A stretch of 64,000 bases of DNA from Thalassia testudinum (taxonomy: Eukaryota; Streptophyta; Magnoliopsida; Alismatales; Hydrocharitaceae): positions 31,982,501 through 32,046,500 of the forward strand of contig JAZHRO010000026.1 of NCBI GenBank assembly GCA_037157565.1, read 5' to 3'. The first letter of the stretch is position 1. Each line of letters starts with the position of its first letter. Made by a program: the position numbers and the translations under genes. The notes beneath the pieces are model-generated. The model was not told the DNA's origin, did not search any database, and was given only the letters and a program-made list of their open reading frames with translations. Shown one piece after another: positions 11,776 through 22,491 of this stretch.

Positions 11776-14700
11776 TGATGAGAGACTCATCATGATCTCT
11801 AATTACCCCTAATTAACTAGTTTTCCTAGTTAATTAGCTAAGGTTATGAATATATAAGGGTTAATTATAGAATAAGGGATATATAGTAAAGGACCTTTAA
11901 AATAAGTTAAAAATGACATTTTATCATTCATTTAACATTATTAATAATCTAGTTAATAATTAGACTCAAAATCCTATTAACTATTTCCTTAATTAATAAG
12001 TTAAGTAACTTAAACATAATGTATACCTAAGTATATAATAACTTAAGTAATTTTACTTAATCTAATAAATTAATCTAAAAAGGTCAATAATGTAAATTCA
12101 AGGTGAAAACATAATATTTACCTTATTTACTAACATATATAAAAAGTTGAAAAAGATCTAAGTTAAAATAAACCTTTAAAAGCTGAGTTTACATTTTGGT
12201 CCTTAAAACTCATTGCAATTGGGTCCTTAATTCTCACACAAGTCCTTAAGTTTCATTACATTTAAGTCCCTTTTCATCTTCTTCTTCTTGTTCAGCTGAA
12301 TGGACGGCTATCGACAGAGAGTTACGCCATCGCACGATCACCGCCCTGCCGACATCACTCTTCCTTCTTCAAGCTCTTGCAGCTTGTGCTCACCACCCCA
12401 TCTTCATCCACCAGTCTAGATTAGCTGGAAATCCTAATTTTTAGTGGGAGATAACCTCACCGTCGTTGGAGACGACGCTGGAGGTTAAGCTCCTCAAGCT
12501 CCTTCTTCGTCCAGACCTCGCCACTCTCTTCGTCGCCAACCACTATAAATACCCCCTCACCCCTCATATTTAACTCAAGTTGGCTCCCTTCCCTCTTCAC
12601 TGCAGCCGACTTCGATAGGCTATCCGTCTGAAACTCTGGTGACCTTCCACACCACTCTCCGACTTCCTCCATCCATCCTGATCAGCGGAGGAGATCTGTC
12701 GTGGTCAGCCGCGTCTCTAGACACAGGCGCCGACCAAAGGAATCCTCTGCTTCATCTTAAATCCGCCCACCGGAGATCTTCCTCTACACCCTCTGATTTC
12801 GTCGTCCGCTATGAACCTTCGGCGGAACCCTATTGACCCCTTCGTCCAGGTAACAGTAGATTAGGAGTAGGAGTAGGAGTAGGAGTATGATAGTTGGTTA
12901 GATTAGAGTTAATTCTAGATTTTAGATGTCATCTTCTCCGACTCCGGAGAGCTCCTTGAGTTCGCCAGAACCTTAGTTTTATCTTTTGAAATCGCTGTCC
13001 ACCTTCTTTTAACCCTCACAACCATTTCTAATCCATTAAAACACTTAATTGATCACTTAATCGCCTAAATCAACTTCACCTCCACCGACTATTGTCGATG
13101 TCCATGGCAACAATAGTTGAGTTTAGAATCACCTTCATAGGGTTCTCCATCACTTATTCACAACCTAAGGACCCTAATTGACATTATAATATGTATAATT
13201 ACCACATATAACTTAAATACCCAATTTATAATTAAGCTCCTGAGCTTGCTATCCATGGCAGCTCAGGAGCAGTTCAAATCCTTAATTATATATATATATT
13301 TATGATCGTGAATATCTGTTGACTTTTTTTGACCACTCAATTGAGTGGTGAAACAGGTCCTGAGCTTAATCCACACGGTTCCTTTGAAAAATGAATTTCA
13401 CTATTAAATCTTAACTCTAATGAACAAATGAAGAATTAATTGAGTTCCTGAGGTTCCTTGCAACCTCAAGAACCTTTTCAGATTAAAAATGGCACAAATT
13501 CACAATCTGTGCACACTTTTCATTCTTTCTGGACTCACCGGAGCTCCGGCGAGCTCCGACGAGTCATTTTCGAGCTTCAGCCTACAAAACCTGGTGAAAA
13601 GCTCCAGAATGATATAAGTGCAATCACTGATTAATTTGAGGTCATTTAGTTGGAATTTTAACCACTGGAGTTGCAGATTGAGGTTCATCTTCTCCAACAC
13701 CGGTAGAGTTGGAGAAGTTTGTCAGTTAGGATAAAGATGCATTTAAGAGTTCTGGAAGCATCAATGCTTTACCCTGAGTTCATTTCTGTGATCCAATCTG
13801 TGAAATAATCTTTCAATGGCTCTGACAAACAAAGTGGTTTTGGATCTTAGGCAACGAGCCTGAAACCCTGATTTTTAGGGTTAGAACACCTATCTGAGAG
13901 TCTGAATGAATTCCTGATGTTGAGGAGATTCTATTTAGGGCTTTAATTTCTTTTAAGAAGGCTTTAATCAGATAGTCAAAACTTAAAGCCTTTCAGTCAA
14001 ACCTAAGGAGGAAACCTTGTTTCTGAGCTCGAACTGAAGAATTGAAGAGTTGAAGTTGTTCCTGAGAATCTGTTGGAAAGTTTTAAAGTAATCAAACTGA
14101 GCTCAGATGAATGATTTAATGAGAATTCAAACCCTGCCAGTTTGGGTTGTTTTCGAACCCAAATGACAGCAGTGGTATTTTGATGAGTTTTGATCTTAAA
14201 TCCTGCCTAGATTAGTCGGTTTCAACCCTTAGAACTTGTTGGAATAAGTTAGATCTGTTCTTAAGTGTCTGTACACTTATTTTTAAGTTTAAATCTATTC
14301 TCTAAAGCCTTCAGAGAAGCTTGAAGCTTCTCTGTGTTACCTGAAGCCTCTAGAGCTTCAGAACCTTTACCTATAGCTGCGAAATCTTATATAGAAACTA
14401 TTCAGAGTCTTGGTTAAACTAGAAGAGTCCATCTGTGGACTCTGTAAAGATAAACTTCTTTTCCAGGCAGTATAACCCATAGGAACCCCCTTATTTTATA
14501 CCCTTCAAATTGAAGAGGAAATCATCCTCTTATCTTAAAATTGACCCTGCAACCTTGTAGATCTACCTTAGAGCTTTCCAACAAGCCTTGAATTGCTTAA
14601 TTTGGAGCTCTGGGTAGGAAGATATGGTCAGTTGAAGTCGGGTCTGGAGGGGGGAACATAGTCCCACATCGGTTAGACACGAGCGCCCGCCATGGAATTA

Positions 14701-15758
14701 AAGGAATTTGTTGTATAGGCTCACCAGTTGTCAAGCGCTCGGCACGATCTGATAATCTGGCATTACGAGCATGTGTGTGTGTGTGTGCAGGCATGTGTGA
14801 CTACGGGTGTGCGCCCGAGTGGGCGTGAGCGAGTGTGGCCTTGGGAGGGTGAGGCCTGGGAGGCGTTAACCAGTTCGGTTTGAGGGAGGGTCTGTTTGGC
14901 TCAAATGAAATAAACCAAAATCGAACCATAATGAAATCAAGCAAGGATCGAGTAGGGTCTGGTCCCACCCTGATCTCAGGGTGCTATGTATCCTTGAAAG
15001 GACCTCGTCGCAAATAAAAATAATTTTTGGTTAAAGGAAAATAAACCCGGTTTAGCTGACTTAAGGAAAAGAAGAACTGATGGCTAAGTGCTAAGGCTCA
15101 GCAGCTAAGGAAGCTAAGGAAAGAAAGAAGAAGAACAAGCACTAAGGGAATTAAGGAAAGATTAAGGGAAGAGAAAGGAAGAAGGCAGGAGCAGAAGAAG
15201 AGAAGAAAGAAAAAGAAAAAGAGCTCGAGAGAGAGAGTAAAAGATAAAGGCTAAATAAAAGGAAAAGAGAGAAAGAAAGAAAGAAAGAAGAAGAAAAGAG
15301 AGAGAGGCTGAAGAATAAAAAGAAGAATTCATTTTTCTTGTTATATGTAAAATTTCTTTTTACTTGCAATTGTTGTAATAAGGCATGTTCTAGCTAAATC
15401 AACTTTTCTTTGCCTTAAAACATTTGAATAAATTCATATGCCTTTAATGTTGAAAATTCATATGGGATTTTGTATATTTCTTAAAGTTTAAATCATTTGG
15501 CAAAATTCATGCTTTTATAATTAACTTAATTATACCTCCTAAACTTATAAAGAAAATAAAAGATAACTAGTGAATTTAGAATGAATTATACCTCCCAGCG
15601 AATGACCTGGACTCAACCAGTAAAAATTTCTAAAATGTTAGGTTAATTCAACCCTATACTATTAATCGACACAATTTCGAGTTAACCTAAGTGACTTTTC
15701 TCTACTCTAAATTAAGTGAAATTAACTTAATTACTGAGTTGAGTAAAGTAACGCATCA
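11776..15758 (+). mobile_element. Giant solo LTR C2 (3983 bp) in A's protease
   Basis: This is the second copy of the C family, in the same orientation as C1, starting TGATGAGAGACTCATCA and ending CGCATCA. It is flanked by CTAAC at 11771-11775 and 15759-15763. Internal landmarks match C1 in order: TATA box at 12544-12551, GGAGTA tandem units at about 12862-12887, CCGGAGCTCCGG at 13538-13549, a (GT)n stretch at about 14773-14787, and a purine-rich tract at about 15110-15310. The copies differ at many positions. It carries no primer-binding site or gene. The divergence and the separate target duplications show an independent insertion. Confidence 0.87.
12544..12551 (+). promoter_or_regulatory. 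TATA box of LTR C2
   Basis: TATAAATA followed by CCCCCTCAC, the counterpart of the C1 box at 6771-6778. Confidence 0.6.
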
Positions 15759-15817
15759 CTAACCAATCTGTAAAAACCCCAAAATTGGTAGTCGAGGATG
15801 TAATTGTTCAGGTTATG
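15759..15817 (+). pseudogene. Short protease fragment of element A between C2 and D
   Basis: After the CTAAC duplication the frame reads A-N-Q-S-V-K, then VVEDVIVQV, which matches the protease segments LANHSVKIPKGVVEDVVVRV in G and ADQFVKTSRGVVENVIVKV in F. It is only 54 bp of unique sequence, trapped between two solo LTRs, and continues at 22492. Confidence 0.85.
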
Positions 15818-16674
15818 TGATAGATCCACTTTAGTGGACTAAATTAGAGCCTAAGAATATTGTTATTGGAAGAAGAAATTAATTTAAAACATGCATGATA
15901 TTGACAAAATTATGTGAGCTTTAGATTTATCATTTCATGCATTAATTGCATTAATCTTGATATGGAGGGATTAATTATTCACTTTAGAGGCAAGGGCATC
16001 ACATCAAATCTCAATTTGAGATATTATAATGTGGAGATTTTGTTCTAGCAAAAAAATTAGCAAGGGAATCATTTTTTGCATCCCTATATGTCTCTCAAAT
16101 TAATCAATGACATTCCCTCCCTTTTTCTTATTCCCTCAAACCCTCGCTTTCTTCTTTTGGTAACATGAAATCACGATTATTCACTTTGATTTTCTCCTTC
16201 TCTTTGTTTATAACAGGCATAAAGAGCAACCAAGGGGGGCATCTTTCCACCGACGGCTCCACCCAACAGGTGTTGGTGCTAGAGCACCACGATCATTTGT
16301 TTTGATGATAACAAAACACGTGTTATTTAACATTTGCAATTTAAGTCCTAGATTTCAGGTCAATTGCAAATGTGGACATGTTTTCGAGCTCGCATCCAGG
16401 ATGGATTGGAGGAGCTTAATGAAGAATAGAGGAGGTTCGCGTGGAGCGACAGATTGAAGATAGAAGACAAGAAGAATATGATAGATTCTTTTTAATCCTT
16501 TCTTGTATCTCTTGTCTTTAGTTTCTTGCTCTTTTTATTTTCCTTATAAAATTATGTTAAAGAGCATCAAAGAACCCTAACAGTAGTCTTAGGAACACCG
16601 GCACAACCCTAGGATACTTAGGTTTTCTGAAGAATACTTAGAAAACCAATATAGGGCTCAAACAACACTTCCAG

Positions 16675-17212
16675 ACGTCTCATTCCAAAATCAGACGTCT
16701 GATAAAGTATTTTAAGACGTCTGACTATTGTTTCAGACGTCTGATATCTGTTAGGCTGGACATAGGTAGTTCTTTCTGATGAAATCAGACGTCCATACCT
16801 TAGTCCAGACGTCTTAGAAGACGTCTGATGGACTTGCCAGACGTCCAGATAGTGGACCGTTGGCTAGCTTAGTAGGCACTCAAGAATATGACCGTTAGAG
16901 CCTTATCAGACGTCCTAAGGCCTTTCCAGACGTCTGATAATTGACCGTTTTTCCTCAGCTGACCCAAAATCTCTTCTCAGAGATTTTCTAGCCGTTGCAA
17001 CGTTTGGAAATCAATTCCCACAGTAAAAGTAGGTTTCCAGACGTCCAGACATAGTTCCAGATGTCCTGTATGTCGTCTGATGGACTTGCACAAAAACCCT
17101 GTTTAGATCTGATCCAAGTCAGGGAGAGACCCGCCCAAAATCAGACGTCTAACATTTAAATCAGACGTCTTAAAGTGGCCTTCCAGACGTCTGATGCCAG
17201 AGTTAGACGTCT
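16675..17212 (+). promoter_or_regulatory. Array of GACGTC palindromes in U3 of E
   Basis: By eye I count fifteen exact GACGTC hexamers, mostly in the context CAGACGTCTGA or CCAGACGTCC, plus decayed forms such as AGATGTC. Spacing is irregular, so this is not a simple tandem satellite. The array ends about 110 bp upstream of the TATA box. GACGTC is the C-box class of ACGT core bound by plant bZIP factors, so a promoter or enhancer role is an inference. The 3' LTR carries the same array at about 19890-20435 with thirteen exact copies. Confidence 0.75.
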
Positions 17213-17324
17213 GATTACCCTGTCAAGTGTAATCATTGTCCTGATTTCGGCCTGATTCTCTTGGGCTTTGTTCCCAACGGCTATAGAACCTTTCCTAAGC
17301 CTTTCAAAGCCTTCCTAAGGCCTC

Positions 17325-17332
17325 TATAAATA
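17325..17332 (+). promoter_or_regulatory. TATA box of E 5' LTR
   Basis: TATAAATA inside CTCTATAAATAGAGG, which is itself nearly palindromic. The same box is at 20543-20550 in the 3' LTR. It places the E transcript start near 17360. Confidence 0.7.
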
Positions 17333-17986
17333 GAGGGGAGCCTTTGACACACCAAGACACACCAAGAGAAACACAAGACACACTTAAGCAACATAGTTCC
17401 ACTCTCTTGTGTCCTAGATAGCTCTTGCTCTCCAAGCTCAAGCTCCATCATCTTGAGAGCATCAAGCCTTCGCGCACCCGCTCTCCCGCCTTTGTTTACG
17501 AGAGCGACATTGCGCCGTTGCGTGGCTCACGCACCCGCGTCATCGTCGACGCACTCCTTGCAAAGGGGAGTTTCCTAAATCCTATAGAGGCTTAGGTTTA
17601 TTACTTTGTTGGCTCTATAGGTTTGTTGTTTATTTTATCTTTGTTATTTGGTTGGGTATTCGCTTTGCGAATTCCCGTCTCCTTCGTGGGACAAAATCCT
17701 TCTCGTGGAGAGAAGGGGTTGAGGAACGCTACCCTCGTACTTGTAGCGTGGTTGTACTGAGGTTGAATCACCCTCGTTTTAAAGTGATTCGGTTAGTGGA
17801 TTTGATCAACTAGGTTGATCGGAAAATCCTAACCCGAGAGGGTTAGGTGGTGGTTTTCACCCGGTTTGGGTTTCCACCTAAAAACAGTTGTGTACATTGT
17901 GCGATTGTCTTTCTGTGTGATTGTTTATTGCTTTATATTATTTCCGCAATTATTACGTCATCCCCTCCTGGTAGGGAACTTTCAAT

Positions 17987-18001
17987 TGGTATCAGAGCAG
18001 G
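17987..18001 (+). other. Primer-binding site of element E (initiator Met-tRNA type)
   Basis: TGGTATCAGAGCAGG begins two bases after the LTR end. TGGTATCAGAGC is the standard Ty1/copia primer-binding core complementary to the initiator methionine tRNA 3' end. Confidence 0.92.
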
Positions 18002-18041
18002 TCTCGCGTTATCGGCGTTACAAACCGGCGAGGATCTAGAT

Positions 18042-19178
18042 ATGGAGGGAAAAGCATTCGTGTGCACTGAAGGACACGATACCTCGCGACCACCATACTT
18101 TGCAGGTATCGATTTCATTTATTGGAAAAATCGTATGACTATGTGGTTGCAGGCCTACGACTTCCGGGTGTGGGAAAAATGCGAATCCGCATTTTTGATT
18201 CCCAAGAAACCCGCAAAAGGTTACTCAGAAGATCAAGTTCGGAATCTCAACCTCAACGCAAAGGCAATGAATGCCTTGTATTGTGCGTTGAGTCCGAAAG
18301 AGTTCGAGCAAATCCAAGAGTGCACCACCGCCCACGAGATATGGAGGAGGTTGGAAGGCACTCATGAAGAGACAAGCTCGGAAGAAGATCACGAGAAGGA
18401 GGAAACCGCTTGCTTTGGTTTCATGGCCAGAGGAAGCAACAGCGACAGCGAAAGCGGAAGCGACGACAGCGACAATGAGGTAAATTTCGATTTACAAGAA
18501 GCTTTTAATGAACTATTTCAGATTAGTAAATCACTTAAAATAGAAAACAAAAGTATTAAAAAGAACCTTAGTTTTCTTAAAAATGAAAATGATAGGTTAG
18601 AAAAATAACTTAAGGACATAGAAGCTAGTCCTAAAAATGATAACCTATTATTAGAAAATCATAACCTCATCAATGAAAATAATAAATTGATTGAGGAAAA
18701 TGTTAGTCTAAAAATAGAAATTTCTGATTTAAAGACTAAGATGAATACCATAGAAAAAGAAATCGCATGTCTTAGGGAAAGCTCTAACAAACTAATCAAC
18801 AAAGTAGATGATTTATATAGCCCTAAGATTGAGAAAGGATCTCCATCAAGGAGACCCGCTAACAGATCCGGATCCAAGCTCACTTGGATACCGAAGAAAA
18901 AATTAGAATCTTGTTTTGTAGGGTTCAGGGATAATTACAACACAAAGGACTGGACCTACAAACTCAAAGCTGGTCAACTCAAGTTGGGAGAACCAAGGAG
19001 TAGACCAAGGAGGAGAACAAGAAGACCGATGAGACGGCGAACAAACGACGGACCCGCCGCACGTCGACCACCAGATTGGAGACCGGCGCCAATGCCCGGG
19101 CCTCCAAGCTACGGATGGGAGCCCCATCCGATGTGGCATCCACCACCACCATTCGGGCCATTTTATTGGCCATGGTAG
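18042..19178 (+). pseudogene. Sirevirus-type Gag of element E, one in-frame stop and a central deletion
   Basis: Gag would package the element's RNA. The start chosen is the ATG at 18042, after the primer-binding site; an upstream in-frame ATG at 17847 lies inside the LTR. Residues 1-105 resemble the copia Gag start, with PPYFAGIDFIYWKNRMTMWL and a block ending HEIWRRLEGTHE. The frame then jumps to an acidic Ser/Glu/Asp stretch, skipping most of the usual Gag core. A stop (TAA, probably from CAA) is at 18606-18608. The same frame continues without a shift into a coiled-coil with repeated N-x-L heptads (about 18609-18815). It ends in an Arg-rich then Pro/Trp-rich tail, stop at 19176-19178. No zinc knuckle is seen. 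Confidence 0.8.
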
Positions 19179-19225
19179 GTGAGGTAAAAATTCTTAACCC
19201 TATCTTATTATCATAAGCATTTAGA

Positions 19226-19508
19226 TAGGGGGAGTTAAAAAAAAATGATGAGCTAATTGTCAATTTTTAAGGGGGAGATGCAAGTTAGCTAAATTTCCTT
19301 TAGTAAGGGGGAGAAAAATAATAGCTATCTTGTTGTTACAAAAAGGGGGAGAATATCACCTTTGTTAAAATAAATTCGTAGAAGAGCATGTTTTAAGGGG
19401 GAGTAATATGAAATATAAAATCAATTAAACCTTTTTGATAATGTCAAAAAGGGGGAGGATTTTCTGCATTATTATTTATGGTTTTGTCATCATCAAAAAT
19501 GGGGAGAT
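19226..19508 (+). other. Repeated purine tracts before the 3' LTR of E
   Basis: Seven copies of an (A/G)GGGGAG-type motif occur (near 19228, 19269, 19304, 19343, 19394, 19450 and 19498); the last is ATGGGGAGAT, directly before the LTR. The tract next to the LTR should prime plus-strand DNA synthesis. Multiple purine tracts upstream of the 3' LTR are a known mark of Sireviruses and support the classification. Confidence 0.8.
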
Positions 19509-21202
19509 TGTTGGTGCTAGAGCACCACGATCATTTGTTTTGATGATAACAAAACACGTGTTATTTAACATTTGCAATTTGAGTCCTAGATTTCAGGTCA
19601 ATTGCAAATGTGGACGTGTTTTCGAGCTCGCATCCAGGATGGATTGGAGGAGGTTCGCGTGGAGCGACAGATTGAAGATAGAAGACAAGAAGAATATGAT
19701 AGATTCTTTTTAATCATTTCTTGTATCTCTTGTCTTTAGTTTCTTGCTCTTTTTATTTTCCTTATAAAATTATGTTAAAGAGCCTCAAAGAACCCTAACA
19801 GTAGTCCTAGGAACACCGGCACAACCCTAGGATACTTAGGTTTTCTGAAGAATACTTAGAAAACCAATATAGGGCTCAAACAACACTTCCAGACGTCTAA
19901 TTCCAAAATCAGACGTCTGATAAAGTATTTTAAGACGTCTGACTGTTGTTTCAGACGTCTGATATCTGTTAGGCTGGACATAGGTAGTTCTGTCTGATGA
20001 AATCAGACGTCCAGACCTTAGTCCAGACGTCTTAGAAGACGTCGGATGGACTTGCCAGACATCCAGATAGTGGACCGTTGGCTAGCTTAGCAGGCACTCA
20101 AGAATATGACCGTTAGAGCCTTATCAAACGTCCTTAGGCCTTTCCAGGCGTCTGATAATTGACCGTTTTGCCTCGGCTGACCCAAAATCTCTTCTCAGAG
20201 ATTTTCTAGCCGTTGCAACGTTTGGAAATCAATTCCCACAGTAAAAGTAGGTTTCCAGACGTCCAGACATAGTTCCAGACGTCCTGTATGTCGTCTGATG
20301 GACTTGCACAAAAACACTGTTTAGATCTCATCCAAGTCAGGGAGAGACCTGCCCAAAATCAGACGTCTGACATTTAAATCAGACGTCTTAAAGTGGCCTT
20401 CCAGACGTCTGATGCCAGAATTAGACGTCTGATTACCCTGTCAAGTGTAATCATTGTCCTGATTTCGACCTGATTCTCTTGGGCTTTGTTCCTAACGACT
20501 ATAGAACCTTTCCTAAGCCTTCCAAAGCCTTCCTAAGGCCTCTATAAATAGAGGGGAGCCTTTGACACACCAAGACACACCAAGAGAAACACAAGACACA
20601 CTTAAGCAACATAGTTCCACTCTCTTGTGTCCTAGATAGCTCTTGCTCTCCAAGCTCAAGCTCCATCATCTTGAGAGCATCAAGCCTTCGCGCACCCGCT
20701 CTCCCGCCGTTGTTTACGAGAGCGACATTGCGCCGTTGCGTGGCTCACGCACCCGCGTCATCGTCGACGCACTCCTTGCAAAGGGGAGTTTCCTAAATCC
20801 TATAGAGGCTTAGGTTTATTACTTTGTTGGCTCTATAGGTTTGTTGTTTATTTTATCTTTGTTATTTGGTTGGGTATTCGCTTTGCGAATTCCCGTCTCC
20901 TTCGTGGGACAAAATCCTTCTCGTGGAGAGAAGGGGTTGAGGAACGCTACCCTCGTACTTGTAGCGTGGTTGTACTGAGGTTGAATCACCCTCGTTTTAA
21001 AGTGATTCGGTTAGTGGATTTGATCAACTAGGTTGATCGGAAAATCCTAACTCGAGAGGGTTAGGTGGTGGTTTTCACCCGGTTTGGGTTTCCACCTAAA
21101 AACAGTTGTGTACATTGTGCGATTGTCTTTTTGTGTGATTGTTTATTGCTTTATATTATTTCCGCAATTATTACGTCATCCCCTCCTGGTAGGGAACTTT
21201 CA
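19509..21202 (+). repeat. 3' LTR of element E
   Basis: It runs from TGTTGGTGCTAGAGCACCA to CTTTCA, 1694 bp. Compared with the 5' LTR it lacks 20 bp after GGAGGAG (near 19645) and differs at about thirty positions counted by eye, or about 1.8%. The TATA box is at 20543-20550. Several differences change GACGTC to GACATC, AACGTC or GGCGTC, as expected for CpG decay. Confidence 0.9.
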
Positions 21203-22491
21203 CCAGGAACCTCTCCTCCATCATCTTCTTTCAACAGAGCGGAGAACTCTCTCTTGGACAAACCCTCCACCACCATGTGCCGCCATCAGAACCACCACCG
21301 CGAGCCTTGATGACAACCACGACACCGACACCACGTCTACGACATCACCACTGTGCGTCATGCCCTTCATTTAAGATGTCTGGGAACCTTCCCAGACATC
21401 CAGAGATTGTGCCTACCTCCCTCACTATCTTCTTCCTCCTCACCCATGACCGTGAGCCCTCGACCTCAGGCTACAGCAGCAGCTCCCTCATCCTCCCATC
21501 ATCACCGCACCTCAACCACAAAACCACCACATCCCCCCTTCGTCTTCTTCCTCCCACAACAGAACAAAGTTCCTCCCACCTTCCTCCTCACGAGCTCCAC
21601 ACCACCGCCCGCACGCACCCCTCACGTGCGTGTGCGCACCCAAGCCCATTGGCACCTCCATGCAACTACATCTAGCCACCTTCGTCGCCGTGCCTTCTTA
21701 TGTGCAGCAACCTCGTGCGCAACCTGCCCCCTACATGCAACCACCGGCATCATCTTCTTCTTTCATCTTCTCCAACAGAGTCGACAAAGAAATCATCAAC
21801 CAGTAGGGCTCCTCCACTCGCAGCCGCCACCGTCGAGCATGAAACTCCGCACCGTCAATGCCAATACACTTCCCTCACCCTCACTAGTGCTTCCACTCCA
21901 TCCACATCGCCAACAGACAGCCTACACGTCGATCGGAACCACCCATCCTCAGTGACCTCCAAGCCATCATCTGACCACCTCCGAGAACCATCGTCGATGA
22001 TGCTACCACCAACGAAATCCCCTCGTACCAGCTGACCTCCATTGAAAGTCTCGCCACCCGCTGCAGCCTTAAACATGCGCATGATTAAGAGAATTACATC
22101 CTCTATTTTGGGTTCCAATTAAAATTTACGCTTCCTGCCATTTCCACATTTCATTTTTTGATTATCTTAATATTATGGAAAATTTGTGAGAATCCCCTCA
22201 TCTTTCGTTTAAAATGCAATTTCAGTGAATACTTGCACCTTATGCCTAATTAAAGAGGGGTTGAGATTGATTTCTTGAGGAACTATTTGGAGAATGGTAT
22301 TTTTAGACAATTGCAATTATGGATACGAGATATTTTATGCATTTATTGGTTTGTACCTCCCTAGGATATGACTTGACTTTCGTGGTTAATTTTGATTGTT
22401 AAATTTTTTTATTTAGGATTTTTCCACCACACGATTTTACTACAGCGTATTTTCCTGACATATCATTTGAAAATTGAAAATCTCTCGTTCA

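Larger units (their letters stand above)
16271..17984 (+). repeat. 5' LTR of element E
   Basis: It runs from TGTTGGTGCTAGAGCACCA to CTTTCA. A G-box-type palindrome AACACGTGTT lies at 16315-16324. Fifteen exact GACGTC motifs lie between about 16675 and 17212, followed by a TATA box at 17325-17332 (TATAAATA). The rest (R/U5) is about 650 bp. It holds 20 bp after GGAGGAG (about 16409-16428) that are missing from the other LTR; the segment is flanked by GAGGAG repeats. Confidence 0.9.
16271..21202 (+). mobile_element. Gag-only Ty1/copia Sirevirus-type element E (non-autonomous)
   Basis: The element has two LTRs (16271-17984 and 19509-21202), a methionine-tRNA-type primer-binding site, a gag-like frame and several purine tracts, but only about 1.5 kb of internal sequence. 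There is no protease, integrase, RT or RNase H. It is therefore a gag-bearing element without pol, of the kind called TR-GAG, which would depend on a relative for its enzymes. The flanks ACAGG (16266-16270) and CCAGG (21203-21207) form a target duplication with one mismatch. By eye the LTRs differ at about thirty positions plus one 20-bp indel, so it is young next to its surroundings. Confidence 0.87.
15818..22491. mobile_element. Solo LTR D, split by Sirevirus-type element E
   Basis: The outer edges are TGATAGATCC at 15818 and CGTTCA at 22491. They are flanked by TTATG (15813-15817) and TTAAG (22492-22496), a target duplication with one mismatch. Joining the flanks restores the protease reading V-Q-V-K-D-F. 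Without E, D is about 1.74 kb, ends TG...CA and has no coding domain, so a solo LTR is the simplest reading. A 14-bp palindrome TCCACTTTAGTGGA is at 15825-15838 and a longer inverted repeat at 21375-21400. Long frames between 21277 and 22035 are rich in Pro, Thr, Ser and His and look non-coding. The family is not otherwise present here. Confidence 0.7.

Noticed and set aside
5998..15758. C1 and C2 as the two LTRs of one element with 9968-11775 as its internal region
   Set aside because: Each copy has its own different 5-bp duplication, there is no primer-binding site after C1, and the stretch between them is the end of B plus Gag/protease of A.
16675..17212. GACGTC array as a CRISPR array or centromeric satellite
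   Set aside because: The units are short palindromes at irregular distances in a plant LTR; there are no constant repeats with spacers and no monomer of satellite length.
17847..18041. Upstream in-frame ATG at 17847 as the start of E's Gag
   Set aside because: It lies within the 5' LTR, the same frame is also open in the 3' LTR at 21065 without a gag, and the conserved Gag start follows the primer-binding site.
21277..22035. Pro/Thr/Ser/His-rich frames as host genes
   Set aside because: Several frames overlap on the same strand, none shows a domain, and the stretch lies within the edges of solo LTR D.
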